DNA from: Myxococcales bacterium | GTDB taxonomy: Bacteria > Myxococcota_A > Bradymonadia > REDH01 | NCBI GenBank assembly: GCA_020633625.1 | Contig: JACKDJ010000006.1 | Coordinates: 1-64,000, forward strand | Length of the DNA stretch: 64,000 nucleotides | Direction of reading: 5' to 3' | Shown here: positions 14,969 through 24,292 of the stretch, one piece after another | Layout of the letters: the number at the start of each line of letters is the position of its first letter | Position numbering within the stretch: position 1 is the stretch's first letter | Program-made: the position numbers and the translations under genes | Notes under the pieces: generated by a model | The model's database searches: none | The model's input: the letters and a program-made list of their open reading frames with translations, nothing else | What the model was told of the DNA's origin: nothing

Positions 14969-16327
14969 GTGCGCGAAGCATGGGTTGTTGCGGTGATCGG
15001 AGTGTTGGCGGGCGTGGTGGCCTCCGCGTCGGCGCAAGCCGAGGGGTTGGAGACGGTGCGCCAGCCGGTGGTTTACGGGTCTGACGACCGCGTGGACCCT
15101 TCGGACCATCCGGACGAGGCGATCCGTTCGCTGGCACGGGACTCGATCGTGGCGATCATGACGAAGGGCGCGTTCGAGGTCGCAGGTGGCGCTGTGGGGC
15201 TGGGTGGCAGCACACTTGCGGCGTCGCAGGGGCTCTGCCCGGGCGAGCGGTTTGCGGACCAGCCGGCAGACGCGATCTGCTCGGGCACGCTGATTGGACC
15301 GGACCTGGTGCTGACGGCGGGCCACTGCGTGGCCTCGGAGGCCGCGTGCGGGCAGCTCTTCGCGGTGTTTGGCTACGAGTGGGTGAACGGCGCCTTGGCG
15401 CCACTGACGACAGACCAGGTCTTCGCGTGTCGGCGCGTGGTGGCGCGGGCCGAGACGCACGCGAACGGGCGCACGGCGGACTATGCGGTCATCCAGCTCG
15501 AGCGTCAGGCGTCCGACTACGTTCCGGTGAACGTCGCACCGAGCCGCCCCGCGCTCTCTGAAGGCGACGCGATGGTCATGATCGGATCTCCATCGGGTAT
15601 CCCGATGAAGATCGACGATGGCGGCCGCGTGCGCGACGCGCGTCAGAGTGTCGGTGACGTCCTGGTCGCGACGACCGACAGCTTCGGGGGCAACTCCGGG
15701 TCGGGCGTCTTTCTGCCCGACTCGCTCGAGCTCTTCGGCGTGCTGATCTCGGGAGAGACGGACTACGTCTCGAGCGGCAACTGCAACGTGGTGAACGTCT
15801 GCTCGGCCAGCGGATGCGAAGGCGAGAACATCCTGTATGCCCGCGCGGCGATCGACGCGTTTTGCGACGTGGGGACGGATCTCGCGCTGTGCGGGACCGC
15901 GTCGACCTGCGGCGACGGCTACTGCGCGTACGACGAGACGCCCTCTGGCTGCGCCGCCGACTGCGCGGCTCCGGTCTGTGGCGACGGCACCTGCTCTCGG
16001 GACGAGTGGGAGAGCTGCGACGCGGACTGCACGATCCAGGTGCCGTCCGGGTGGACCTGTGACCGCAGCTACTACGGCACTTTCGACGGCTGCGACTGTG
16101 GCTGCGGCGTGCTGGACCCGGACTGCGACTTTGGCCAGGAGGTCCTGAACTGCGGGATCGGCGAGACGTGTGGGGGGGACGGCACGTGTGTGGCGGACCC
16201 GTTCTCGCTGTGCGACTGCACGACGGACTCGCGCGCGAACCGCGCGGGCGCCTTCACTCTGGCGCTGCTGGTGCTGGCAGCGGCGACGCTTCGCCGCCGC
16301 CGCTGGGGGCTCGTCTCGGCGAGCTAG
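14969..16327 (+). CDS. Secreted S1-family serine protease with Cys-rich repeats and MYXO-CTERM-like tail
   Basis: This 452-aa exported protein has a signal peptide (REAWVVAVIGVLAGVVASASA). The trypsin-like domain (residues 55-305) has the triad His119 in TAGHC, Asp171 in ADYAVIQL and Ser243 in GNSGSG. CGDGYC/CGDGTC repeats follow (about 310-360), then a WTCD..YY..DGCDCGCG..DPDC module. The C-terminus has a hydrophobic helix and RRRR, a MYXO-CTERM-like sorting signal. GTG 14969 is chosen from a perfect AAGGAGG at 14958-14964. A paralogue with the same architecture lies at 55230-56831. Probable role: cell-surface or secreted proteolysis. Confidence 0.88.
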   Translation: MREAWVVAVIGVLAGVVASASAQAEGLETVRQPVVYGSDDRVDPSDHPDEAIRSLARDSIVAIMTKGAFEVAGGAVGLGGSTLAASQGLCPGERFADQPADAICSGTLIGPDLVLTAGHCVASEAACGQLFAVFGYEWVNGALAPLTTDQVFACRRVVARAETHANGRTADYAVIQLERQASDYVPVNVAPSRPALSEGDAMVMIGSPSGIPMKIDDGGRVRDARQSVGDVLVATTDSFGGNSGSGVFLPDSLELFGVLISGETDYVSSGNCNVVNVCSASGCEGENILYARAAIDAFCDVGTDLALCGTASTCGDGYCAYDETPSGCAADCAAPVCGDGTCSRDEWESCDADCTIQVPSGWTCDRSYYGTFDGCDCGCGVLDPDCDFGQEVLNCGIGETCGGDGTCVADPFSLCDCTTDSRANRAGAFTLALLVLAAATLRRRRWGLVSAS

Positions 16328-16369
16328 CCACCTGCCGGTTCGCTGCCTCGCACCGTCGCGTTGACGAGC

Positions 16370-16398
16370 GGGGAACGCCATCTCATGGTGGGGTCCCC
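16370..16398. terminator. Possible bidirectional terminator hairpin
   Basis: Between convergent genes, GGGGA (16370-16374) pairs with TCCCC (16394-16398), and CGCCAT (16376-16381) with ATGGTG (16385-16390, one wobble), over a 3-base loop. No T-tract is present on either side, so this is a weaker case than the ssb terminator. Confidence 0.4.
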
Positions 16399-16414
16399 GT
16401 GGGTGCGCGCGAGC

Positions 16415-17179
16415 TCAGCCGAGGTCGCGGACGTCGGGGACGCGGGAGAAGAGGGCGCGTACGGGGTCGGCCTCGTCGCCGTAGATGTACGCGGCCCCGA
16501 GCTCGATGATGATCTCGTCGACGGCGCCGAGGGTGTTCCGTGCGCCTTCGCGTCCTCGCCGAAACCGGTTGAACTTCTCGGTGACCTGCCGAAGGAGGAC
16601 GCGCTGGATCTGGAGCAGGTCGCCGAGCCCGTCGGGGAGGACGATGTGGTTCGGCAGCTCGAACATGACGCGGCCGGCGGCCTCGGCGTCGTGATCGGCG
16701 CGGTGTGCCGCGTCGAGCGGGATCTCGAGGTGTTCGCAGATGGTGCCGAGCTGAGCGTTGCGGGTGACCTGCTTCTCGCGGAAGTGTTCGTAGACGAACG
16801 GGAACGGGTCGAGGCAGGGGGGGAGCTCGAACTCTCGGCCGATGCGGCGGAGCTCTGACGCGAGCAGGCGCGTGTCGAACTCGTGGTTGTATGCGAGCAG
16901 GACGCCCTGGCCGAGGTAGCCGAGCATGGTCTCGACGACGGAAGCCAGGACGGGCTGACCGGCTACGTCGGAGGTCTTGATGCCGGTGACCTGTGTGACG
17001 ATCTCGGGGACCTCGATCTCGGGGTCGACGAGCTGCTGCCAGCGCTCGACGACCTCGCCGCCCTCGAAGATCGCGACGCCGACCTCGATGATGCGGTCGT
17101 TCTCGACGTCGGTGCCGGTCGTCTCGAGGTCGAACGAGACGACGCGGCACTCCCGCCAGGGCCTGGCGAGGTCGATCAC
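16415..17179 (-). CDS. DnaQ-like DEDDh 3'-5' exonuclease
   Basis: This 254-aa protein has the exonuclease motifs Exo I VVSFDLETTGTD (DxE), Exo II YNHEFDTRLL (second Asp) and Exo III HRADHDAEAA (DEDDh His and Asp). It resembles the proofreading epsilon subunit and stand-alone family members used in DNA repair. The C-terminal region (about 160-254) is not a known domain. The GTG start at 17179 overlaps the TGA of the upstream secreted lipoprotein gene as GTGA, so translation appears coupled to a gene of quite different cellular role. The substrate cannot be told from sequence. Confidence 0.9.
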   Translation of the reverse strand: MIDLARPWRECRVVSFDLETTGTDVENDRIIEVGVAIFEGGEVVERWQQLVDPEIEVPEIVTQVTGIKTSDVAGQPVLASVVETMLGYLGQGVLLAYNHEFDTRLLASELRRIGREFELPPCLDPFPFVYEHFREKQVTRNAQLGTICEHLEIPLDAAHRADHDAEAAGRVMFELPNHIVLPDGLGDLLQIQRVLLRQVTEKFNRFRRGREGARNTLGAVDEIIIELGAAYIYGDEADPVRALFSRVPDVRDLG

Positions 17180-20100
17180 GGGCACGCGGAGGTGTCGACC
17201 TCGATCTGGAGGGTGTAGGCCACGCAGGCGGGGGCGCCGGTGACGAACGCCTGCAGGAACACGCGGTCGAGGTTCTCGCCGAGCTCGAACTCGAGGGTCT
17301 CGTCGTCGGTGTTGGTGTTGGCGACGGCGATGGTGCTGCCGTTCTGGCGCAGCAGCCGCAGGTCGATGTTGCCGTCCGCGTTGGAGAACAGGGCGGTGAC
17401 GAGGTAGCGGGCGCCGTTGCAGGCGGGGAGCCGGAACGAGTCGATGTTGTCGCTTCGGACGGTGAGCGAGGCGTCGGCGTTGGTGAGGTACGTCTCGTAC
17501 GTGGTGGACGGCGCGCCCCCGTTCCCCTCGTTGGGCTCGAACACGTCGGCGGGGCAGCACGGCTCGGCGAAGTCGCAGTCGGTGTCGCCGCAGTCGGTGG
17601 CGAGGTCGCCGTCGTCGTCGATCGCGTTGGCGCACTCGGTCTCCACGCCGCTGATGTTGAGCGCGAACGCGCCGGAGTCGCTGCCGAAGCCGGAGACGAT
17701 GAAGGTGTAGGTCTGGCCGCCGGTGGCGTCGAGCGAGACGCTGGAGGTCTGCGTCCCGCCGCTGACGTCGTCGTTGCACTCGACCTCGTCCCCATCGCAG
17801 GCGCCGTCGAGGACGGCGAGGATCGTGTCGAAGTCGGACCCATCGGTGTCGATGACGAAGGTCCCGCTGCTGGGGGCGGTCCAGGTGAGGAAGACGTCGG
17901 GCGCTGCGGCTCCGCCGCCCCCTCCACCGCCGGTGCCGCAGCCGGCGGTGTAGACCGCGGCGGCGCCCTCGGTGGTGCCCTCTACGACGGGTGTGCCGAT
18001 GGCGGAGCCGAGGTCCGCGTCGGGGCAGGAAGCGAGCCGGCAGGCGAGCAGGTCGTCGCAGTCGCTGTCGTCGCAGTCGACGTCTCCGTCGGCGTCGTCG
18101 TCGGCGCCGTTGTCGCAGATCTCGACCCGCGACCCGGCGATGTTCAGGACGTAGTTGCCGCCGCGGGCGTCGAACGAGTCGACGAAGACGACGAGGCGCT
18201 GACCGGCGTAGGCGTCGATGACGAGCTGGGACCGTGTCCGGTTGGCGCCGGTGAACCCGTCGTCGTTGCAGTCGATCTCGTCGCCGTCGCAGGCGGCGTC
18301 GCGGATGAAGAGGACGGTGTCGTAGCTCGAGCCCAGCGTGTCGAACGTGAACTCGCCTTCGTACGGGGCGGTCCAGAGGAACGCGCGCTCGGGGCCGTCG
18401 GTGGTGACGCAGGAGCCGACCTCGTCGCTAGGTGCGCCGGCGGTGGATCCGCTGGCGACGCGCGCGCCGACGGCCACGCCCAGGTCGGAGTCGACGCAGT
18501 CTGGCGGCGCGCAGATGTCGAGCCCGGCGCAGGCGGCGTCACTGCAATCGGGGCGGCCGTTGCAGTCGTTGTCGAGGCCGTCGGCGCAGTCCTCGGTCGC
18601 GTCGGGCGACACGGCCGGGTTGTCGTCGGCGCAGTCGCCGCCGGTGGCGAGGTATCCGGCGGGGATGGAGCAGAGCACTTCGGCGCCGGCGTCGCCGCCG
18701 AACCCGTCATCGTCTGCGTCGGGGAACGCGGTGACCCCATCGATCGCGTCGACGTCGATCTCGCCGTCGCAGTCGTTGTCGGCGCCGTCACAGACCTCGT
18801 CGGCGTCTGGGTTGATCTCGGCTTGCGTGTCGTCGCAGTCGCCGCCGCGCTCGACGAAGTCGCGTCCGGGCGATGAGCAGGCGACGGTCGCGGAGTCATC
18901 GGCCCCGTACCGGTCCCCATCGCGGTCGAAGTACCACGTCGGGGCGCCCTCGGTGACGTCGTCGATCGCGCCGTTGCAGTCGTTGTCGACGCCGTCGCAG
19001 ACCTCGCGGTTCGAACGGGTGCGATCGGTGCAGACGCGGCCTTCTGCGCCGGCGCAGACGTAGATGCCTTCTTCGCAGAGGTCATCGTCGGCGCCGTCGC
19101 AGGGCTCGCCGAGCAGCGGGTCGTCGGCGCCGTCGGCAGTGTCGGGGTCACAGTCGTTGTCGAGTCCGTCGCAGAGCTCGGCGACCGACTCTGCGGTCTC
19201 GGGGCAGACGACCTCTCCAGCGACGCAGATGGTGCGGGCAGACGCGCAGCTGTCGGCGTCGGGGCCGTCACACGCGACGCCGACCTCCGGGTTGGAGGCG
19301 CCGTCGGCGGTGTCGGGGTTGCAGTCGTTGTCGACTCCGTCGCAGATCTCGTCAGCGCCGGGGAACACCTCGGCGTTGCCGTCGTTGCAGTCGTCGCCGT
19401 TGTTGGCGGGGAAGTCGTCGGTCGGGCCGCACGCTTCGACGGAAGCCGCGGCGTCGCCGGCGCCATCGCCGTCGGCGTCGGCGTAGAAAGTGCTTGAGCG
19501 GAGCGCGCCGAGCTCGTCGATCTGGCCGTCGCAGTCGTTATCGGCGCCGTCACAGACCTCGGTGGCGCCGACATTGACGTCGCGGTCGCTGTCGTCGCAG
19601 TCGTAGCCGTCGCAGTCGGGGCCTACGCCGAAGCCGTCGCGGTCGCGGTCGAGGCAGCCGACGCACTCGCCGCTGAGCGGGACGCACTGCGACGTGGTGT
19701 CGCCCGCTTCGTCGCGGACGGTCTCGCACGAGAACCCGCCTGGGCACGTGCCGTCGACGCAGGTCGAGCCGCAGAAGTCGCCGCCGGCGAGGGCGAGGCA
19801 GACGCCGCCGCCGCAGTCGGCGTCGCCCGCGCACGGGCTGCAAAGTGCGTCGAAGATGGACTCGCAGGTCGCGCTGCAGCTGTCGCCGTCGGCGAGGTTC
19901 CCGTCGTCGCAGCCCTCGCCGTCGTCGACGACGCCGTCGCCGCAGCGCGCGAGGGTGCAGTTGGTCCGGCACGCGTCGGCGAGCGCGTCCGAGTTCGCGT
20001 CGCCATCGTCGCACTCCTCGTCGGCGTCGACGACGCCGTCGCCGCAGGCGGCGGGCGGCGTGACGTCGGCGTCGTCGCCGTCGGGGCTGGTGTCCTCGGG

Positions 20101-20367
20101 CGGCAGCGTGTCGGGATCGCCACCGTCGGTAGGTCCGCTGTCGGTCGTGTCGTCGGTGGTCGCGTCGGGGTCGACGGTCGTGTCCGTGCGGGTGTCGGTC
20201 GCGGCGTCGTCGCCCGTCGCGTCAGACTCGCCGGAGTCGCTCGCACCGTCGTCGACGGCATCGACGCTGGCGTCCTCTTCTTCGCTGCCGGACTTCCCAT
20301 CGTTGCAGGCGGAGCCGAGCGCGACCAGCGCGGACAGGGCGGCTACACGAAAGCGGACCGATGCCAT
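17176..20367 (-). CDS. Giant Cys/Asp-rich lipoprotein with MopE motifs and PPC domains
   Basis: This 1063-aa lipoprotein has the lipobox LGSAC followed by an Asp/Thr-rich linker (about 25-105). Two myxobacterial Cys-rich repeats (CGDGVVDADEECDDGD, CGDGVVDDGEGCDDGN) come next. At least six putative metal-binding MopE motifs follow (DNDCDGQIDE, DNDCNPDTAD, DNDCDGEID and others). Beta-sandwich pre-peptidase C-terminal (PPC) type domains make up the C-terminal half (DTLGSSYDTVLFI, SDFDTILAVLDGACDGDEVECNDD). It likely binds calcium or copper at the cell surface. The ATG 20367 has GAGG upstream. The stop overlaps the exonuclease start. Confidence 0.85.
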   Translation of the reverse strand: MASVRFRVAALSALVALGSACNDGKSGSEEEDASVDAVDDGASDSGESDATGDDAATDTRTDTTVDPDATTDDTTDSGPTDGGDPDTLPPEDTSPDGDDADVTPPAACGDGVVDADEECDDGDANSDALADACRTNCTLARCGDGVVDDGEGCDDGNLADGDSCSATCESIFDALCSPCAGDADCGGGVCLALAGGDFCGSTCVDGTCPGGFSCETVRDEAGDTTSQCVPLSGECVGCLDRDRDGFGVGPDCDGYDCDDSDRDVNVGATEVCDGADNDCDGQIDELGALRSSTFYADADGDGAGDAAASVEACGPTDDFPANNGDDCNDGNAEVFPGADEICDGVDNDCNPDTADGASNPEVGVACDGPDADSCASARTICVAGEVVCPETAESVAELCDGLDNDCDPDTADGADDPLLGEPCDGADDDLCEEGIYVCAGAEGRVCTDRTRSNREVCDGVDNDCNGAIDDVTEGAPTWYFDRDGDRYGADDSATVACSSPGRDFVERGGDCDDTQAEINPDADEVCDGADNDCDGEIDVDAIDGVTAFPDADDDGFGGDAGAEVLCSIPAGYLATGGDCADDNPAVSPDATEDCADGLDNDCNGRPDCSDAACAGLDICAPPDCVDSDLGVAVGARVASGSTAGAPSDEVGSCVTTDGPERAFLWTAPYEGEFTFDTLGSSYDTVLFIRDAACDGDEIDCNDDGFTGANRTRSQLVIDAYAGQRLVVFVDSFDARGGNYVLNIAGSRVEICDNGADDDADGDVDCDDSDCDDLLACRLASCPDADLGSAIGTPVVEGTTEGAAAVYTAGCGTGGGGGGGAAAPDVFLTWTAPSSGTFVIDTDGSDFDTILAVLDGACDGDEVECNDDVSGGTQTSSVSLDATGGQTYTFIVSGFGSDSGAFALNISGVETECANAIDDDGDLATDCGDTDCDFAEPCCPADVFEPNEGNGGAPSTTYETYLTNADASLTVRSDNIDSFRLPACNGARYLVTALFSNADGNIDLRLLRQNGSTIAVANTNTDDETLEFELGENLDRVFLQAFVTGAPACVAYTLQIEVDTSACP

Positions 20368-20436
20368 TGTGAACCTCAGGGAGCGGAGCGGTCGGGGACC
20401 CATGACGCGGTGGCGGGGGGACCGTGCGCGGGCGGT

Positions 20437-21720
20437 TTAGATCGGGAGCGGGATACCGGAGCAGACCTCGAAGTCGTCGCCGCATGCGTCGGCGATGCAG
20501 CTGATGCACCCGGGGCCTCCGGGATCGCTGATGCACGAGGTCAGACACGAGGAGACGCCGCAGGCGGTGAGGCCGCCGAAGCACTGCGAGCACGGCGTCG
20601 AGATACCGGTCTCGCCCTCGAAGCAGCTCGCGGCGCAGGTCGACGTCGAGCCGCCGATGCACCGCAGCGCACAGTTCGTGATCACGGTCGTGACGTCGGC
20701 GTCGACGAGCAGGGCGACGTCGGTCGAGTCACACGCGTCGACGAGGGTGCAGGCCGGGTCGTCGGCGCAGTCGCTGTCGCCGCAGTCCGTCGTGCCGTCG
20801 CGGTCGTCGTCGAGGCTGTTCCAGCAGTTCGTCTCAGTGCCGCCGGGCCGGCACGCCGCGTCGCCGAAGCAGTCCGGGTCGAAGCAGTCCACGAGCCGAT
20901 CTCCGTCGTCATCGACGCGGTTCGAGCAGATCTCGGCGGTCGTGCCTCCGCACGCGACATCGTCAGCGCAGTCTGGGTCTGCGCAGTCGACGAGCCGGTC
21001 TCCGTCGTCATCGACGCGGTTCGAGCAGATCTCTGTCGGCGTCGTGACGCACGCGTCGTCGTCAGCGCAGTCTGGGTCTGCGCAGTCGACGAGCCGGTCT
21101 CCGTCGTCGTCGACGCGGTTGCTACACAGCTCGGTGGGCGTGCCTCCGCAGGCGGCATCGTCCGCGCAGTCTGGGTCCGCGCAGTCGACGAGCCGGTCTC
21201 CGTCGTCGTCGACGCGGTTTCCGCACAGCTCGGCGGGGGTGGCGGCGCACGCTTCGTCGTCCGCGCAGTCTGGGTCTGCGCAATCGACGAGCCGGTCTCC
21301 GTCGTCGTCGACGCGGTTTCCGCACAGCTCGGTGGGGGTGGCGGCGCACGCTTCGTCGTCCGCGCAGTCTGGGTCCGCGCAGTCGACGAGCCGATCTCCG
21401 TCGTCGTCGACGCGGTTGCTGCAGAGCTCTGCGTTGGGTGCGGCGTCGGCCGGTCCGGTGTCCGTCGGCCCGACGTCGACGGGGCTCGTGTCGTCTGGTG
21501 TGGCGTCGGTCGGCTCAACGTCGGTTCCGCCGGAGTCTGTTGGCCCGCCATCGTCGTCGACGTCGATGCCGCCGTCGATCGGCCCGGTCTCCGGGTTGAA
21601 CGAGTCGCCGGTCTCGTCGACGTCGAGCGAGGTCGAGTCGGCCGACCCGTAGTAGACGGGGTCGCTGCCACAGGCGGCGAGCGAGAGCCCGGCGAGCAGC
21701 ACGAGCGCGTGAGACTTCAT
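20437..21720 (-). CDS. Lipoprotein built from six 33-residue Asp/Cys repeats
   Basis: This 427-aa lipoprotein has the signal peptide MKSHALVLLAGLSLAAC (lipobox LAAC) and an acidic linker to about residue 97. Six near-identical 33-aa units ELCSNRVDDDGDRLVDCADP follow, each holding a calcium-loop-like DDDGDRLVD and paired cysteines. A seventh, divergent unit (NSLDDDRDGTTDCGDSDC) comes next. The C-terminal Cys-rich domain of about 90 residues contains CSQCFGGLTACGVSSC-type spacing. It probably sits on the outer membrane surface; the ligand is unknown. It is transcribed in the same direction as the 1063-aa lipoprotein, 69 bases upstream of it. Confidence 0.82.
   Translation of the reverse strand: MKSHALVLLAGLSLAACGSDPVYYGSADSTSLDVDETGDSFNPETGPIDGGIDVDDDGGPTDSGGTDVEPTDATPDDTSPVDVGPTDTGPADAAPNAELCSNRVDDDGDRLVDCADPDCADDEACAATPTELCGNRVDDDGDRLVDCADPDCADDEACAATPAELCGNRVDDDGDRLVDCADPDCADDAACGGTPTELCSNRVDDDGDRLVDCADPDCADDDACVTTPTEICSNRVDDDGDRLVDCADPDCADDVACGGTTAEICSNRVDDDGDRLVDCFDPDCFGDAACRPGGTETNCWNSLDDDRDGTTDCGDSDCADDPACTLVDACDSTDVALLVDADVTTVITNCALRCIGGSTSTCAASCFEGETGISTPCSQCFGGLTACGVSSCLTSCISDPGGPGCISCIADACGDDFEVCSGIPLPI
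20836..21429 (-). repeat. Six tandem 99-bp coding repeats
   Basis: Six direct copies with a 99-bp period encode the 33-aa unit. The stretch reading CGACGAGCCGGTCTCCGTCG on the plus strand recurs almost without change. Third-position differences are few, so the copies expanded recently or are being homogenised. Confidence 0.92.
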
Positions 21721-21838
21721 GGCGTCACTCTCGGATGCGCCGATTCATCGGCACGAAACTGCCTAACCGAACCCGGCCGGCGACGCCAGTGATTGTCGCG
21801 CTCTTGGCCGGCGACTGCAACGGCGACCGTGGCGGGTG

Positions 21839-21858
21839 CCGTCAGAGCCTGCTGACGG
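21839..21858. promoter_or_regulatory. Inverted repeat in divergent promoter region
   Basis: CCGTCAG (21839-21845) and CTGACGG (21852-21858) form a perfect 7-bp inverted repeat with a 6-base centre. It lies between the repeat lipoprotein gene and the divergent POT transporter gene and is suitable as an operator. The direct repeat GGCCGGCGAC occurs nearby, upstream of it. Confidence 0.35.
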
Positions 21859-21918
21859 TGTGAGCCTCGTCCGGACCCTCGCGCGCGCCACGTTCCGACA
21901 CCCCCTACGCGCTGCGGT

Positions 21919-21948
21919 TTGACGGCACGACACGGGGTTGGGTACGGT
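21919..21948 (+). promoter_or_regulatory. Candidate sigma-70 promoter of the POT transporter
   Basis: TTGACG (21919-21924), an 18-base spacer and TACGGT (21943-21948) lie 23 bases before the ATG at 21971. The -35 is good and the -10 weak, as is usual in high-GC genomes. Confidence 0.35.
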
Positions 21949-21970
21949 CCGCCGACACCAAGGAGTGACG

Positions 21971-23338
21971 ATGCCAGCGACGCAGAGAGAGACACGGCAG
22001 CTCATGGGCCACCCGATTGGCCTGTATGTGCTGTTCTTCACGGAGATGTGGGAGCGCTTCTCGTACTACGGGATGCGAGCGCTCCTGGTCCTCTACATGA
22101 CGGACCACCTCTTCCTTCGCCCCGACGTCGGCGACGTCTTCGGGTACGGCGCGCTGAAGGGGATGCTCGAGTCGGCGTTCGGTCAGCTCGACGTGCAGCC
22201 GCTCGCGTCGCAGGTCTACGGTCTCTACACGGGACTCGTGTACCTCACGCCTTTCTTCGGAGGCCTCATCGCGGACCGCGTCCTCGGGCAGCGCAAGACG
22301 GTGGTCCTCGGCGGCATCCTGATGGCGATCGGGCACTTCCTGATGGCGGTCGAGAACTTGTTCTTCCCGGCGCTCCTGTTCCTGATCCTCGGCAACGGCG
22401 CGTTCAAGCCGAACATCTCGACACAGGTTGGCTCGCTCTACCCAGAGGGCGACCCGCGCCGCGACGGCGCGTTCACGATCTTCTACATGGGCATCAACCT
22501 CGGCGCGTTCCTCTCCCCGCTCGTCTGCGGAACGCTGGGTCAGAAGCTCGGCTGGCACTACGGCTTCGCCGCAGCAGGCGTCGGCATGGTCGTCGGCCTC
22601 ATCATCTACCTCGCCGGCCAGCGCGTGCTCGCGCCGGACACGCGCGCCCAGGCGGCCCTCGACGAGAAGCAGGCGGCTCCGCTGACGGACGACGAGTGGC
22701 GGCGCGTGATCGCGCTCTGTGTTCTGTGCCTGCTGAACGTCGTCTTCTGGGCTGTCTACGAGCAGCAGGGCAACACGCTCCAGCTCTGGGCAGACGACCA
22801 CACCAACTGGAACCTCCTGGGTTTCGAGGTGCCGTCGACCTGGTACCAGTCGTTCAACCCCTTCATCATCTTCGCGTTCGCGCCGGTGCTGTCTGCCTTC
22901 TGGGTGTGGCAATCGAAGCGCGGCGGCGAGCCGACGAGCGTCACGAAGATGGCGATCGGCTGCTTCCTGCTCGGAGCGTCGTTCATCATCATGATCTTCG
23001 GGGCCAAGGCGGTCGGCGAGGGTCGCGGCAGCCTGCTCTGGCTGTTCACCACGACGTTCATCTTCACGGTCGGCGAGCTCTACCTCTCGCCGATCGGCCT
23101 CTCGCTGGTCACGAAGGTCGCCCCGCGCCGCATCGTCTCGATGATGATGGGCGTCTGGTTCCTGTCGAGCTTCCTCGGGAACTACCTGTCTGGCTACCTC
23201 GGTACCTTCTGGGACAAGATGCCGAAGGACCAGTTCTTCTTGATGCTGACGGTGCTCGGCGTCGTCGCTGGCGCGGCCATCTGGGCGCTCAACGCCCCTC
23301 TGCGGCGTGCGCTGTCGGGGACGCCGAACGCCGTCTGA
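21971..23338 (+). CDS. Proton-dependent oligopeptide transporter (POT/PTR2)
   Basis: This 455-aa inner-membrane transporter has at least 12 hydrophobic helices. The POT hallmark ExxERFxYYG appears as FFTEMWERFSYYGMRALLVL in helix 1, with the second signature GNGAFKPNISTQ near residues 140-152. It imports di- and tripeptides with protons. ATG 21971 is chosen for the AAGGAG at 21959-21964; a longer reading lacks a site. It stands alone. Its stop lies only 6 bases from the stop of the convergent DUF547 gene. Confidence 0.95.
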   Translation: MPATQRETRQLMGHPIGLYVLFFTEMWERFSYYGMRALLVLYMTDHLFLRPDVGDVFGYGALKGMLESAFGQLDVQPLASQVYGLYTGLVYLTPFFGGLIADRVLGQRKTVVLGGILMAIGHFLMAVENLFFPALLFLILGNGAFKPNISTQVGSLYPEGDPRRDGAFTIFYMGINLGAFLSPLVCGTLGQKLGWHYGFAAAGVGMVVGLIIYLAGQRVLAPDTRAQAALDEKQAAPLTDDEWRRVIALCVLCLLNVVFWAVYEQQGNTLQLWADDHTNWNLLGFEVPSTWYQSFNPFIIFAFAPVLSAFWVWQSKRGGEPTSVTKMAIGCFLLGASFIIMIFGAKAVGEGRGSLLWLFTTTFIFTVGELYLSPIGLSLVTKVAPRRIVSMMMGVWFLSSFLGNYLSGYLGTFWDKMPKDQFFLMLTVLGVVAGAAIWALNAPLRRALSGTPNAV

Positions 23339-23344
23339 CCGGGG

Positions 23345-24172
23345 TCACCGAGCGTTCGTCGCCCAGTCGTACGGCCAGAACGTGATCGCGTGCGCCTCAT
23401 CGCGCACGAAGTCCGCGTTCGCGGGCTCGACGTGCGCGGCGAGGAACGCGCGGACACCGCCCGACGCCTCGAAGTCGCCTGCGAACCACTCGAAGATCTG
23501 GCTGACGCCGATCGTGCCGGCCGACGTGTCGAGCTGCGTCGTCCTGCGCACGTAGCTCTGCGCCTGCTGCTCGAGCAGCCCCTCGAGGTTCTCCGCCGTC
23601 ACGACCTCACCGACGAGCCAAGGGCAGCTCGCGCTGGCGCAGTTCACGAGGAAGTGGATCCGCGGCTCGTGGAACTCGCCTCGGATGATGTCGTTCTCGA
23701 GCGCGTTGAGCGTCAGCTCGCGCCCGGCGATCGTGTGCGTTCGGCCATCGAAGAACCCGTCCTCTTGCAGCACGCTCTCGACGGGCCACAGCTCGATCAC
23801 GGACTTCACCGTGTAGGCGTTGTACGCGTTGATGTAGAAGGCGAGCTGCGCGTCGCGGCTCTCGCCGCTCACGTCGGCGCTGGCCACCGCGGCGAGGTAG
23901 CGGTCGAGCCCGGCGAGGCGCGCTTCGTCGGCGCGTAGCGCCTCGTACCGGAAGCCGCCGTCGCCGGTCACGAAAGCCGAGAGGACGTCGGCCCAGTCGG
24001 CCGATGTGGCGGTCGCCTGAGCGACCTCGGTGGCGACGACCTCGGCTGCCGGAGGCTCCGTCGCGACGGCGACGGTCTCGACGGGAAGCTCGGCGATGAC
24101 GGTGGGTTCGGCGACCGCCGCGCTCGCGCACGAGGCGAGCGCGAGCGAGGCGAAGGGGAGCAGCGCTGACAT
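23345..24172 (-). CDS. DUF547 lipoprotein
   Basis: This 275-aa lipoprotein has a short signal peptide (MSALLPFASLALASCAS, lipobox LASC) and an Ala/Val/Thr-rich linker to about residue 55. A DUF547 domain follows, recognised by AFYINAYNAYTVKSVIELW and the paired-cysteine segment NCASASCPWL. The enzymatic role of the family is not established; the fold is thought related to papain-like or transglutaminase-like proteins. The ATG at 24172 has AGGAG upstream. It is convergent with the POT gene and divergent from the helix-hairpin-helix gene. Confidence 0.88.
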   Translation of the reverse strand: MSALLPFASLALASCASAAVAEPTVIAELPVETVAVATEPPAAEVVATEVAQATATSADWADVLSAFVTGDGGFRYEALRADEARLAGLDRYLAAVASADVSGESRDAQLAFYINAYNAYTVKSVIELWPVESVLQEDGFFDGRTHTIAGRELTLNALENDIIRGEFHEPRIHFLVNCASASCPWLVGEVVTAENLEGLLEQQAQSYVRRTTQLDTSAGTIGVSQIFEWFAGDFEASGGVRAFLAAHVEPANADFVRDEAHAITFWPYDWATNAR

Positions 24173-24292
24173 GGGACTCCTGGAATTGCGTGGCGGTGAC
24201 GCTCGGCGGCAACCGCGGGACCGGCGCGACGATAGTGCGCGACACGTCCTGAGCAAGCGTCGCGGGCGTTCGACGCGGGAGGTTCCGATAAA

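Noticed and set aside
20410..21792. Long plus-strand open frame opposite the repeat lipoprotein
   Set aside because: It is antisense to the 99-bp repeats. Its Val/Ala/Arg-rich repeats only mirror the minus-strand gene, which has a signal peptide and a lipobox.
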